From assembly GCF_000738775.1 (NCBI RefSeq), contig NZ_JPOC01000026.1, forward strand, positions 1-64,000: a stretch of DNA of 64,000 nt. The letters run 5' to 3'. The translations under genes were made by a program, and so were the position numbers. The DNA comes from Prescottella defluvii (lineage in GTDB: Bacteria; Actinomycetota; Actinomycetes; Mycobacteriales; Mycobacteriaceae). Below, one piece after another: positions 43,233-52,700 of this stretch. Every line of letters starts with the position of its first letter. Positions within the stretch are counted from its first letter, which is position 1. The notes beneath the pieces were generated by a model that saw only the letters and a program-made list of their open reading frames with translations, made no database searches and had not been told where the DNA came from.

Positions 43233-44263
43233 CACTTGGTCGCGTTCTCGTAGATGGCGGCGATCCGGCCCGAGTCCTGCTCGAACAGATCCTTGTCGAC
43301 GGTGTCCCAGCCCCCGAGGTCGGCGACGGTCCACAGCTTCTGCGGCTCCGGGAAATCGGCGGCGTACTCGGCCAGGACGGTCGGGTCGACGGGCCGGAAG
43401 CCTGCCTCCGCCCACTGCCGCTGCGCTTCGAGGGTGTAGAGGAATTCACGGAACGTGACCGCGGTGGACGCGTTCGGTCCGGTCGAGACCACCGCCACCG
43501 GATTCTCGACCTTGAGAGTCTCCGGCGGGGTCACGTGCTCCACCGGATCCCCCTTGCGTTCGATGAACAGAGCCTCGTTCTCGTAGCTCAGCAACACGTC
43601 ACCGGTGCCCTGCAGGAACATCTCGGTGGCCTCGCGGCCCGACTTCGGTTGCACCGTCACATGCTCACCGATCAGCTTGCCGAGGTAATCGAGACCGGCC
43701 TGCGGATTCTCCCCGCCGTCACTCGCGGCCGCGTAGGGCGCCAACAGGTTCCACTTGGCCGAACCGGAACTGAACGGGTTGGGGGTCACCACCTCGACGC
43801 CGGGCCGGAGCAGGTCGTCCCAGTCGCGAATGTCCTTCGGATTGCCCTCCCGGACCACGAGCGTGACCACCGAACCGAACGGAATACCGTTGTAGGCGTT
43901 GCTGTTCCAGCTACTGTCGACCAGACCGGCGTCGACGAGCCGGGTGATCTCCGGCTCGACGGAGAAGCTGACCAGGTCCGCCTGGGCCCCGTCTTTGACC
44001 TTCCGCGACTGGTCACCCGAGGCCCCGTACGACGGGTTGAATCTCACACCTTCGCCCTCGCCGGTCAGGGCGAACGCCGCAGTCACCTTGTCGTAGCCGG
44101 GCTTCGGGACCCCGTACGCGAACAGATTGATCGTGCCGCCACTGCCGTCCGCACCGATGTCGCCTCCGCCCATCACATCGCTCGAGCCGCCGGCGCACCC
44201 GGCGAGAACGACAGCTCCGACCGCGACGAGCGCAGCCAGGACCGGGCGGGACCGATGCTTCAT
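43232..44263 (-). CDS. subI: Sulfate-binding lipoprotein SubI, copy 1
   Basis: A 343-aa periplasmic-type binding protein. Residues 1-22 form a lipoprotein signal with lipobox LAGC (C23), so it would be membrane-anchored. The binding domain begins TINLFAYGVPKPGYDK, a typical sulfate-binding start, with SYGASGDQSRKV and TPNPFSSGSAKWNLLAPYA for the anion pocket. AGGAAGG lies upstream of the ATG. It is the first gene of the importer operon. Upstream are a hairpin and a 29-codon leader ORF. It is highly similar along its whole length to copy 2 at 45023-46054. Confidence 0.95.
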   Translation of the reverse strand: MKHRSRPVLAALVAVGAVVLAGCAGGSSDVMGGGDIGADGSGGTINLFAYGVPKPGYDKVTAAFALTGEGEGVRFNPSYGASGDQSRKVKDGAQADLVSFSVEPEITRLVDAGLVDSSWNSNAYNGIPFGSVVTLVVREGNPKDIRDWDDLLRPGVEVVTPNPFSSGSAKWNLLAPYAAASDGGENPQAGLDYLGKLIGEHVTVQPKSGREATEMFLQGTGDVLLSYENEALFIERKGDPVEHVTPPETLKVENPVAVVSTGPNASTAVTFREFLYTLEAQRQWAEAGFRPVDPTVLAEYAADFPEPQKLWTVADLGGWDTVDKDLFEQDSGRIAAIYENATK

Positions 44264-44414
44264 ACGGATCTACCTTCCTACAGCGGCGGCGGATGCAGAA
44301 GAGCCCGCGCGCCGGAAAAACCCCGACCGGACGGTCGGTCGGTTCAAATGGGACCTGAATGCGGGGAGGGGTGTTCGCGGCGCACGTCGCCCCCGAGCGG
44401 GGCGGAAGGAAAGA

Positions 44415-44435
44415 GCGCGTTCGGACCGAACGCGC
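44415..44435 (-). terminator. Attenuator-type hairpin between leader ORF 1 and subI copy 1
   Basis: Perfect 10-bp arms GCGCGTTCGG / CCGAACGCGC around one base. On the minus strand it is followed by TCTTTCCTTCC, a partial U-tract. It lies 33 bp after the leader stop and about 150 bp before subI, the position expected of a transcription attenuator. Confidence 0.65.
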
Positions 44436-44467
44436 GTGTCACGACAGAGCGAACACCGAGACTGAGA

Positions 44468-44557
44468 TCAACAACAGTCGATGTCGGCGACTGCGAGGCG
44501 GCCGACAGCGATCAACGCCAGTTCATGGCGGACCTGGTGCGCGGCGACTACAGACAC
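44468..44557 (-). CDS. Leaderless leader peptide 1 upstream of subI copy 1
   Basis: A 29-aa ORF starting GTG, with body VRHELALIAVGRLAVAD and ending IDCC-stop (two tandem TGT codons). A -10 hexamer TAAAGT (44565-44570) lies exactly 7 nt before the GTG, implying a leaderless transcript. The same length, start codon, -10 spacing and central sequence recur upstream of the second subI copy, which strongly supports that it is translated. The terminal Cys-Cys and the hairpin downstream suggest cysteine-dependent attenuation of the importer (inference). Confidence 0.7.
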   Translation of the reverse strand: MSVVAAHQVRHELALIAVGRLAVADIDCC

Positions 44558-44564
44558 GCGGCAG

Positions 44565-44570
44565 ACTTTA
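44565..44570 (-). promoter_or_regulatory. -10 element of leader 1 / subI-cysTWA transcript
   Basis: TAAAGT on the minus strand within TCTGCTAAAGTCTGC, 7 nt before the leader GTG. The equivalent DNA upstream of leader 2 reads TCTGCTACGTTCTGC, so the element and its flanks are conserved. Confidence 0.55.
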
Positions 44571-44627
44571 GCAGAGCACGGAACCGACGTCCGAATGACG
44601 CGATTCGCGCACGAACGTCAGCGGGGG

Positions 44628-44705
44628 TCAGCGGGTGAAGTACCAGGCGATGACGACCAGGACGAGCAGCGCGATCAGCGCCAGGGTCACGCGTGAGCGC
44701 GGCAT
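44628..44705 (-). CDS. 25-aa single-helix membrane peptide
   Basis: MPRSRVTLALIALLVLVV followed by IAWYFTR: one hydrophobic helix with basic ends. Its ATG shares a base with the stop of the upstream 74-aa membrane gene (TGATG), so translation is coupled. M. tuberculosis also has small membrane genes beside subI (Rv2401/Rv2401A). Function unknown. Confidence 0.65.
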   Translation of the reverse strand: MPRSRVTLALIALLVLVVIAWYFTR

Positions 44706-44929
44706 CAGGAACCCTCCACCTTCGTGTGTGCGTCCACGCGGACGTCGGAATCAGCCGGCTCGGCCCGACCGAACGCGGCGAACAGCGCGGACAACACGCG
44801 GTCGAGCACCCAGGCGATCCCGAAACAGGCAGGAATCATCACCACGATCACCAGGACGACCTGGGGAATGAACGGCAGGCCGGCGACCCACAGTTCTGCA
44901 CCGTCCCACCAGCTCGCGAGTTGATCCAC
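44705..44929 (-). CDS. 74-aa membrane protein
   Basis: A small protein with a Trp-rich N-terminus (DQLASWWDGAELWVAG), one long or re-entrant hydrophobic region (PFIPQVVLVIVVMIPACFGIAWVL) and an acidic tail. GTG at 44929 has GGGTGG just upstream. Coupled to the 25-aa peptide gene. It lies between the two subI copies in the same orientation. Not recognised; a transporter-accessory role is only a guess from location. Confidence 0.65.
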   Translation of the reverse strand: MDQLASWWDGAELWVAGLPFIPQVVLVIVVMIPACFGIAWVLDRVLSALFAAFGRAEPADSDVRVDAHTKVEGS

Positions 44930-45022
44930 GCGACCACCCTAGCCGCTGACGAAACGGGGACCGAACACGGCGCAGCCGTCGCCATGTCCGGTCCCCGTGG
45001 CCGCGCGGTGTCCGCGCGACCC

Positions 45023-46054
45023 CTACTGCGTCGCGTTCTCGTAGATGACGGCGATGCTGCCCGTCCCCTGCTTGAACAGTTCCGCGTCGACGGCCGGCCA
45101 GCCACCGAGATCGGCGACGGTCCACAACTGCTGCGGCTGCGGGAAGTCTGCCGCGAACTCCGCTGCGACAGCCGGATCGACGGGCCGGAAGCCGGCCTCC
45201 GCCCACAGTCTCTGCGCCTCGGAGGTGTACAGGTAGTCGCGGAATGCGATGGCCTGGGGGGCGTTCGGGCTGTTCGAGATCACCGCCACCGGATTCTCGA
45301 TCTTGAAGGTGGTCGGCGGCGTCACGTGCTCCACCGGATCGCCGTTCCGTTCGGTGAACAGTGCCTCGTTCTCGTAGCTCAGCAACACGTCGCCGGTGCC
45401 CTGCAGGAACATCTCGGTGGCCTCGCGGCCCGACTTCGGCTGCACCTTCACGTGCTCACCGATCAGCCTGCCGAGGTAGTCGAGACCGGCCTGTGGATTC
45501 TTGCCGCCGTCACTCTTGGCGGCATAGGGGGCCAACAGGTTCCACTTCGCCGAGCCGGAACTGAACGGGTTGGGGGTCACCACCTCGACACCAGGCCGGA
45601 GCAGGTCGTCCCAGTCCCGGATGTTCTCCGGATTGCCCTCCCGGACCACGAGCGTGACCACCGAACCGAACGGAATCCCGTTGTAGGCGTCGTTGTTCCA
45701 GTTCTCGTCGACCAGGCCGGCATCGACGAGCCGGGTGATGTCCGGCTCGACCGAGAAGTTCACGAAGTCGGCCTGCGCGCCGTCCTTGACCTTCCGCGAC
45801 TGGTCCCCCGAGGCCCCGTAGGACGCGTTGAATCTCACACCCTTGCCCTCCTCGGTCTCGGAGAAGGCGGCGGTGACCTTGTCGAATCCCGGCTTGGGGA
45901 CCGCGTAGGCGAACAGATTGATCGTGCCGCCGCTGCCGTCGGCGCCGGCGTCGGCGCCGCCGACGACGTCACTCGAGCCGCCGCTGCACGCGGTCAGCGC
46001 GACGGCGCCGATCACGGCGAAGGCGGTCAGGAACGAACGGGAACGATGCTTCAT
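45023..46054 (-). CDS. Sulfate-binding lipoprotein SubI, copy 2
   Basis: A 343-aa paralog of the neighbouring SubI, of identical length and with long identical blocks (DAGLVD, YNGIPFGSVVTLVVREGNP, VEVVTPNPFSSGSAKW, REATEMFLQGTGDVLLSYE). The lipobox is LTAC with C23. AGGAAG precedes ATG 46054; the frame open to 46702 is spurious. It has its own leader ORF and hairpin but no permease genes, so it probably feeds the same CysTWA permease, perhaps with different affinity or oxyanion preference. A local duplication that included the leader is the simplest origin. Confidence 0.93.
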   Translation of the reverse strand: MKHRSRSFLTAFAVIGAVALTACSGGSSDVVGGADAGADGSGGTINLFAYAVPKPGFDKVTAAFSETEEGKGVRFNASYGASGDQSRKVKDGAQADFVNFSVEPDITRLVDAGLVDENWNNDAYNGIPFGSVVTLVVREGNPENIRDWDDLLRPGVEVVTPNPFSSGSAKWNLLAPYAAKSDGGKNPQAGLDYLGRLIGEHVKVQPKSGREATEMFLQGTGDVLLSYENEALFTERNGDPVEHVTPPTTFKIENPVAVISNSPNAPQAIAFRDYLYTSEAQRLWAEAGFRPVDPAVAAEFAADFPQPQQLWTVADLGGWPAVDAELFKQGTGSIAVIYENATQ

Positions 46055-46105
46055 GGGATGACTTCCTATCGGGCTCACGGGTGCTGCGGATGACGGACGA
46101 AACCG

Positions 46106-46123
46106 GCCCGGCGCAGGCCGGGC
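46106..46123 (-). terminator. Attenuator-type hairpin between leader ORF 2 and subI copy 2
   Basis: Seven-bp arms GCCCGGC / GCCGGGC with a 4-nt loop, 11 bp after the leader 2 stop and about 50 bp before the subI copy 2 start; followed on the minus strand by a short TTT. Weaker than the hairpin of copy 1. Confidence 0.5.
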
Positions 46124-46134
46124 GGAGGATCGCG

Positions 46135-46224
46135 TCAGCGACAGTGAACGTCCGCAACTGCAAGCCCGCCGACGGCAATCAACGCCAGTTCGTGGCGGAC
46201 GCGATGAGGGGTGGCAACAGGCAC
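46135..46224 (-). CDS. Leaderless leader peptide 2 upstream of subI copy 2
   Basis: A 29-aa ORF starting GTG with the body VRHELALIAVGGLAVAD and ending VHCR-stop. It aligns without gaps to leader 1 (identical VRHELALIAVG core, identical length). A TACGTT hexamer at 46232-46237 lies 7 nt before the GTG, the same spacing as in leader 1. Only one Cys codon is left at the end, so sensing may differ from leader 1. Confidence 0.65.
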   Translation of the reverse strand: MPVATPHRVRHELALIAVGGLAVADVHCR

Positions 46225-46231
46225 GTCGCAG

Positions 46232-46237
46232 AACGTA
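46232..46237 (-). promoter_or_regulatory. -10 element of leader 2 / subI copy 2 transcript
   Basis: TACGTT on the minus strand, 7 nt before the leader GTG, in the conserved frame TCTGCTA...TTCTGC shared with the leader 1 promoter. Confidence 0.5.
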
Positions 46238-46327
46238 GCAGACGTCGGCGCGGATGCCGAGGGATGAAATCAGGGCAGCTCTCGCGAACGGTGGACGCGG
46301 ACGGACGGCCGGGTCGATGATGAGGTG

Positions 46328-48298
46328 ATGACGTCTCAGGCCGAACAGCCCGTCACCACGCCCATCGCGGATTCCGACGAGGTGGCACCGAGGCGCCGCA
46401 GCGCCTTCCCCCCGATCGACGACTACGCCTTCCTGTCCGATTGCGAGACGAACTGCCTGGTCGCACGCAACGGCGCCGTCGAGTGGATGTGCGTCCCGCG
46501 CCCCGATTCCCCCAGCGTGTTCGGCGCGATACTCGACCGCAGCGCCGGCCACTTCCGGATCGGACCGTACGGCCAGAACGTGCCGTCCGCGCGCCGCTAC
46601 CTTCCGGGCGGGCTGATCCTGGAGACCACGTGGCAGACCCAGACCGGGTGGCTGATCGTGCGCGACGCACTCGTGATGGGCCCGTGGCACGCCAACGAAC
46701 AACGCTCACCCACGCGCCGGCGGACACCGTCCGACTGGGACGCCGAACACATCCTGCTGCGGACCGTCAAGTGCGTCAGCGGCACCGTCGAGGTGGAGAT
46801 GAGTTGCGAGCCGGCGTTCGACTACCACCGCGCCCCGGCGCACTGGGAGTACACCGGCAAGGTCTACGAGGAGGCCACCGCGACGTGCCGCGGCGCCTCC
46901 CACGGCGAGCATCCGACACTCCGGCTGACGTCGAACCTGCGTCTCGGGGTCGAGGGCCGCGAGGCCCGGGCCCGCTCCCGCATGGTGGAGGGCGACAACG
47001 CTTTCGTCGCACTGTCCTGGTCGGAGATGCAGGCCCCCAAGAGCTTCGCCGAAGCGGCCGACAAGATGTGGCAGACCACTGAGTGCTGGCGGCAGTGGGT
47101 GACGATCGGACGCTTCCCCGACCATCCGTGGCGGAGCCACCTGCAGAGCAGTGCACTGACCCTCAAGGGGCTGACCTACGCACCGACCGGCGCGCTGCTC
47201 GCCGCACCCACCACGTCACTTCCGGAAACACCTGGCGGCGAACGTAACTGGGACTACCGGTACGCCTGGGTGCGGGACTCGACCTTCGCGCTCTGGGGTC
47301 TGTACACCCTCGGCCTCGACCGCGAGGCCAACGACTTCTTCTCGTTCATCTTCGACTCGGCCCAGTCCGACAACGGCGACCCGGCGCCGCTGCAGGTGAT
47401 GTACGGCGTCGGCGGCGAGCACACCCTCGTCGAGGAGGAACTGGGGCACCTGAAGGGCTACGACGGGGCCCTGCCCGTGCGGATCGGCAACGGCGCCTAC
47501 AACCAGAACCAGCACGACATCTGGGGCACCCTGCTCGACTCGGTGTACCTGCACGTCCGGTCCCGCGACCAGGTCCCCGAGACGTTGTGGCCGCTGCTCC
47601 TACGGCAGATCGAGGAGGTCGTCGAGCACTGGCGCGAACCGGACCGCGGGATCTGGGAGGTGCGCGGCGAACCGCAGCACTTCACGTCGTCGAAGATCAT
47701 GTGCTGGGTGGCGCTCGACCGCGGCGCCAAACTCGCCACCCTGCACGGCGAGAAGGCCTTCGCGGCGCAGTGGACCGAGATCGCCGACGAGGTCAAGGCC
47801 GACATCCTCGAGCACGGTGTCGACGACCGCGGGGTGTTCACCCAGCGCTACGGTCATCCGTCCCTGGACGCCTCCCTGCTGCTGGCGCCGCTGTTGCGGT
47901 TCCTGCCCGCCGACGACCACCGGGTCAAGGCGACCGTGCTGGCGATCGCCGACGAACTCACCGAGGACGGACTCGTGCTCCGCTATCGGGTCGAATCCAC
48001 CGACGACGGGCTGTCCGGGAAGGAGGGTACGTTCACGATCTGCTCGTTCTGGCTGGTGTCCGCGCTCGTCGAGATCGGGGAGGTGAAGCGCGCCCAGGAC
48101 CTGTGCGAACGACTCCTCGCGTTCGCGAGCCCCCTCAAGCTCTACGGCGAGGAGATCGACCCTCGGACGGGCCGGCACCTGGGCAACTTCCCCCAGGCCT
48201 TCACCCACCTGGCACTGATCAACGCCGTCGTGCACGTCATCCGCGCCGAGGAGTCCGGCCACACCGGAACGTTCCAGCCGGCACACGGGCACTCCTGA
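46328..48298 (+). CDS. Glycoside hydrolase family 15 enzyme (trehalase/glucoamylase type), Rv2402-like
   Basis: A 656-aa cytoplasmic GH15 protein. The N-terminal beta-sandwich starts YAFLSDCETNCLVARNGAVEWMCVPRPDSPSVFG, read here as adjacent blocks. The catalytic (alpha/alpha)6 barrel includes NWDYRYAWVRDSTFALWGLY, the hallmark of this group, and later EVRGEPQHFTSSKIMCWVALDRG with the acid Glu. Mycobacterial relatives at this locus (Rv2402) are trehalases, hydrolysing trehalose to glucose, so that is the best guess. ATG 46328 or GTG 46325 may be used. It is divergent from subI copy 2. Confidence 0.9.
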   Translation: MTSQAEQPVTTPIADSDEVAPRRRSAFPPIDDYAFLSDCETNCLVARNGAVEWMCVPRPDSPSVFGAILDRSAGHFRIGPYGQNVPSARRYLPGGLILETTWQTQTGWLIVRDALVMGPWHANEQRSPTRRRTPSDWDAEHILLRTVKCVSGTVEVEMSCEPAFDYHRAPAHWEYTGKVYEEATATCRGASHGEHPTLRLTSNLRLGVEGREARARSRMVEGDNAFVALSWSEMQAPKSFAEAADKMWQTTECWRQWVTIGRFPDHPWRSHLQSSALTLKGLTYAPTGALLAAPTTSLPETPGGERNWDYRYAWVRDSTFALWGLYTLGLDREANDFFSFIFDSAQSDNGDPAPLQVMYGVGGEHTLVEEELGHLKGYDGALPVRIGNGAYNQNQHDIWGTLLDSVYLHVRSRDQVPETLWPLLLRQIEEVVEHWREPDRGIWEVRGEPQHFTSSKIMCWVALDRGAKLATLHGEKAFAAQWTEIADEVKADILEHGVDDRGVFTQRYGHPSLDASLLLAPLLRFLPADDHRVKATVLAIADELTEDGLVLRYRVESTDDGLSGKEGTFTICSFWLVSALVEIGEVKRAQDLCERLLAFASPLKLYGEEIDPRTGRHLGNFPQAFTHLALINAVVHVIRAEESGHTGTFQPAHGHS

Positions 48299-48358
48299 CG
48301 GTCGCGCGGACCGCCGCGAATCGCCGCGAACTCACGTGGCCTGTGCCACGATCGACAC

Positions 48359-48733
48359 ATGTTGGATCACTTGGGAATTCAATGTGCCGACCCCGCGGCG
48401 AGCGCGGCGTTCTACGACAGAGCGCTCGCCCCGCTCGGCGGGGTCCGGATCATGGAGTACGGGCAGGTCATCGGTTACGGTGTGCCACCGCACCCCGACT
48501 TCTGGATCAGCCCGCTGGTGCCCGCCGACGCCGGCTTCCGGGAGAATCACATCGCGTTCGTCGCCGACACCCGAGCCGCGGTCGACGCGTTCTTCGCCGC
48601 CGCAGTCGAGGCCGGCGCCGAGGTGCTGCACGCGCCGCGCGAGTGGCCGGAGTACCACCCCGGCTACTACGGCGCATTCGTCCGCGACCCCGACGGCAAC
48701 AACGTCGAGGCGGTCTGTCACCACCCCGAGTAG
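48359..48733 (+). CDS. VOC-superfamily (glyoxalase/dioxygenase-like) protein
   Basis: A 124-aa vicinal-oxygen-chelate protein, start MLDHLGIQCADPAASAAFYDRAL and end FVRDPDGNNVEAVCHHPE. Possible metal ligands are H4, H64 (ENHIAFVA) and E117 (NNVEAV), the usual two His and one Glu. One VOC domain, so it would work as a dimer. Substrate unknown. Confidence 0.88.
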   Translation: MLDHLGIQCADPAASAAFYDRALAPLGGVRIMEYGQVIGYGVPPHPDFWISPLVPADAGFRENHIAFVADTRAAVDAFFAAAVEAGAEVLHAPREWPEYHPGYYGAFVRDPDGNNVEAVCHHPE

Positions 48734-48741
48734 TTCGGTCG

Positions 48742-49674
48742 TCAGTAGGTCCGGCGGAGCAACCGCTCCGCGTCGGCCGCGATGGTGCGCACGACGTCGC
48801 CGGCCGGACGCTCCGACGTGACGAGACCCGCGGCCTCGCCGGCATACACCACGCCGACGCCGGTGTCCGCGGGATCGTATGCAGCCGAGAGGGTTTCGTT
48901 GTCCGCGCCGCGTCCGTGCCACTTCGCGGTGTAGTCGTTGGCGAGGGCGCGACCGCCCCAGCGGGCCGGCCACGGCTGATCGCGGGCCTGATCGAAGATC
49001 GACGTGTAGACGGTGTCGGCGCTGCCGGCCTCGATCAGCTTCTGCCGCGCGTACTCCGGGCCGATCGTCTCGGGGCTCGCGAGCAGGGCGGTCCCGATCA
49101 TGGCACCCTCCGCTCCCGCGGCGATGACGGCCGCCAGTCCGCGACCGGTGCCGATGCCACCCGCTGCCAGCACCGGCAGGCTCGTCGCGTCGAGCACCTC
49201 CTGCAGCAGCGGCAGCGTGCCGATCCGTCCGGTGTGCCCGCCGGCCTCGCCGCCCTGCGCAATCACGAAGTCGACACCCGCCCGCTCGACGACGCGAAGA
49301 TCCTCGACGGTGTTGACCTGTGAGACGGCCAGCGCGCCGGCCGCGTGCACCCGTTCGACGTACGGCGCCGGATCGCCGAACGACAGCGACACCACCCGGG
49401 GCCTCTCGGCGAGCGCCGCGTCGAGCAACGAGTCGTCGACGTCGAGCGACCACGTCATCAGGCCGATGCCGAGCAGCCCACCGCCGATCTCGCGGGCGAT
49501 CGCCGACTCCGCCGCGATCCATTCCGGTGTCGCGTAGCGCGCCGCGCCGAGCAGACCGAGTCCGCCCGCCCGAGTGACCTCACCGGCCAGTTCGCCGCCG
49601 GCGCGGCCACCCATCGGGGCGCCGAAGATCGGCACCTCCAACCCGAGTTCGCGGGTCAACCAGGTGCCGATCAT
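48742..49674 (-). CDS. Nitronate monooxygenase / FMN-dependent dioxygenase family
   Basis: A 310-aa FMN-dependent TIM barrel of the 2-nitropropane dioxygenase group. It opens PIFGAPMGGRAGGELAGEV, with the conserved catalytic-His region AQGGEAGGHTGR and phosphate-binding AAGGIGTGRGLAAVIAAGAEG. Such enzymes detoxify nitronates such as propionate 3-nitronate; a related enoyl reductase function cannot be excluded. It starts 12 bp after the lepA stop, so cotranscription with lepA is likely. Confidence 0.9.
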   Translation of the reverse strand: MIGTWLTRELGLEVPIFGAPMGGRAGGELAGEVTRAGGLGLLGAARYATPEWIAAESAIAREIGGGLLGIGLMTWSLDVDDSLLDAALAERPRVVSLSFGDPAPYVERVHAAGALAVSQVNTVEDLRVVERAGVDFVIAQGGEAGGHTGRIGTLPLLQEVLDATSLPVLAAGGIGTGRGLAAVIAAGAEGAMIGTALLASPETIGPEYARQKLIEAGSADTVYTSIFDQARDQPWPARWGGRALANDYTAKWHGRGADNETLSAAYDPADTGVGVVYAGEAAGLVTSERPAGDVVRTIAADAERLLRRTY

Positions 49675-49686
49675 CGTGTGAACCTC

Positions 49687-51549
<1,863 letters not shown>

Positions 51550-51629
51550 GCCCTATTCCCTCGTCTCACTCGCGCACCTGTACCGGCCCGGTCCGGCATC
51601 GACTGCCTCCCGCGCCCTCCCATCATCCC

Positions 51630-51647
51630 TTGAACACCGGTGTGCGT
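51630..51647. promoter_or_regulatory. Dyad resembling the TetR operator, lepA/SGNH intergenic region
   Basis: TTGAACACCGGTGTGCGT matches 15 of 18 bases of the perfect operator at 23421-23438, including the central ACACCGGTGT. It lies about 80 bp upstream of lepA. Functional meaning uncertain. Confidence 0.25.
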
Positions 51648-51673
51648 ACACATCCAGGGTCGCCGGGGCCGCT

Positions 51674-52594
51674 CTATCGGGCGCCGATCGGGTCCGCGAC
51701 GATGTCCGCGACCACCCGATCGGCCACCGCGGACATCCCGGCGTGGGTGAAGTGCAGTCGCTGCGCGTCAGATTCGGAGAACATGCCCTCGAACCAGCGG
51801 TCCGCGGGGGCGGCGCACGCGTCGTGCCCGCCGGCGAGCGCCGGGGTCGCGATGTCGACGACGCGGGCCCCGTGCCGGGCGGCCACCTCCGCGAACGCCC
51901 GGTTGTAGTCGGCGAAGTAGCTCGCGTACCAGGCCGCGTCGGCGTCCGAGAACGGGATGTTGGGCCAGCAGCCTCGCGGGCCGATGGTGCCGCCCTGCCC
52001 GATCACGTAGATCCGGGCCTGCGGGGCGCGCGCGGTCAGGGCCACCAGCACCCGGTCCAGCCCGACGGCCGCCCGCTCGATGCCCGAGCCGGCGACGTAC
52101 CGGGTGAGCGGATCGTTGCGGCAACCGCGGTCGATGCCCGGCGCCGGCGCCACGCACAGGATCCCGAGCGGCAGGTTGTTCGAATCGTTGCCGCCCACCG
52201 ACAGCGTGACGAGGTCGGTGTCGGGGCGGACCGAGTCGACCTGCACCGGATTCCGGCCCGGGAGGATCTGCGGGGTGTCGAGAATGTTCTCGACCCGGGC
52301 CGCACTGCAGGAGACGTCGGTGAACTCGGCCACCTCGAGCGCCGCGGCGATCTTGCCGGCGTAGTTGACGTACGACCGCGAGCAGTCGTCCGGGTACGAG
52401 GGCTGCAGCCGCGGCCCGGACGCGCGCGAGTCGCCGAGCGCGACGAACACCAGGTCCTCACCGGGGGCCGGTGCCGATTCCGCCGCCGGTGCCGGCACGA
52501 CCGGCGTGCCCGCGTGGGCGGCGCCTCCACCGGCCAGCGAAACCGCCAGAACCGCCGTCGTCAGCCACACGGCCCCGCGTAGTGCTGCGCCCAC
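51674..52594 (-). CDS. Secreted SGNH/GDSL-family esterase
   Basis: A 306-aa exported hydrolase. The signal peptide runs to about residue 30 (LTTAVLAVSLAGGGAAHA, cleavage before GTP). Block I is FVALGDSRASG with the nucleophile Ser, block III is VGGNDSNN, and block V LHFTHAG supplies the catalytic His. Several Cys pairs (DDCSRSY, DVSCSAA, ILCVAP, DRGCRND) suggest disulfides outside the cell. GTG 52594 has GGGGGAGGG 7 nt upstream; the frame extends to 52648. Likely a lipase or carbohydrate esterase; substrate unknown. Confidence 0.88.
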   Translation of the reverse strand: MGAALRGAVWLTTAVLAVSLAGGGAAHAGTPVVPAPAAESAPAPGEDLVFVALGDSRASGPRLQPSYPDDCSRSYVNYAGKIAAALEVAEFTDVSCSAARVENILDTPQILPGRNPVQVDSVRPDTDLVTLSVGGNDSNNLPLGILCVAPAPGIDRGCRNDPLTRYVAGSGIERAAVGLDRVLVALTARAPQARIYVIGQGGTIGPRGCWPNIPFSDADAAWYASYFADYNRAFAEVAARHGARVVDIATPALAGGHDACAAPADRWFEGMFSESDAQRLHFTHAGMSAVADRVVADIVADPIGAR

Positions 52595-52700
52595 AGAAAC
52601 GCCCTCCCCCAGTGTTCGGGCCGACGCCGTCCGCCGGACCGTGCGCACGGATTATTCACGACGATCGGTGCGCCGCGAACGCCGCCGTTAGTTTGATGAC

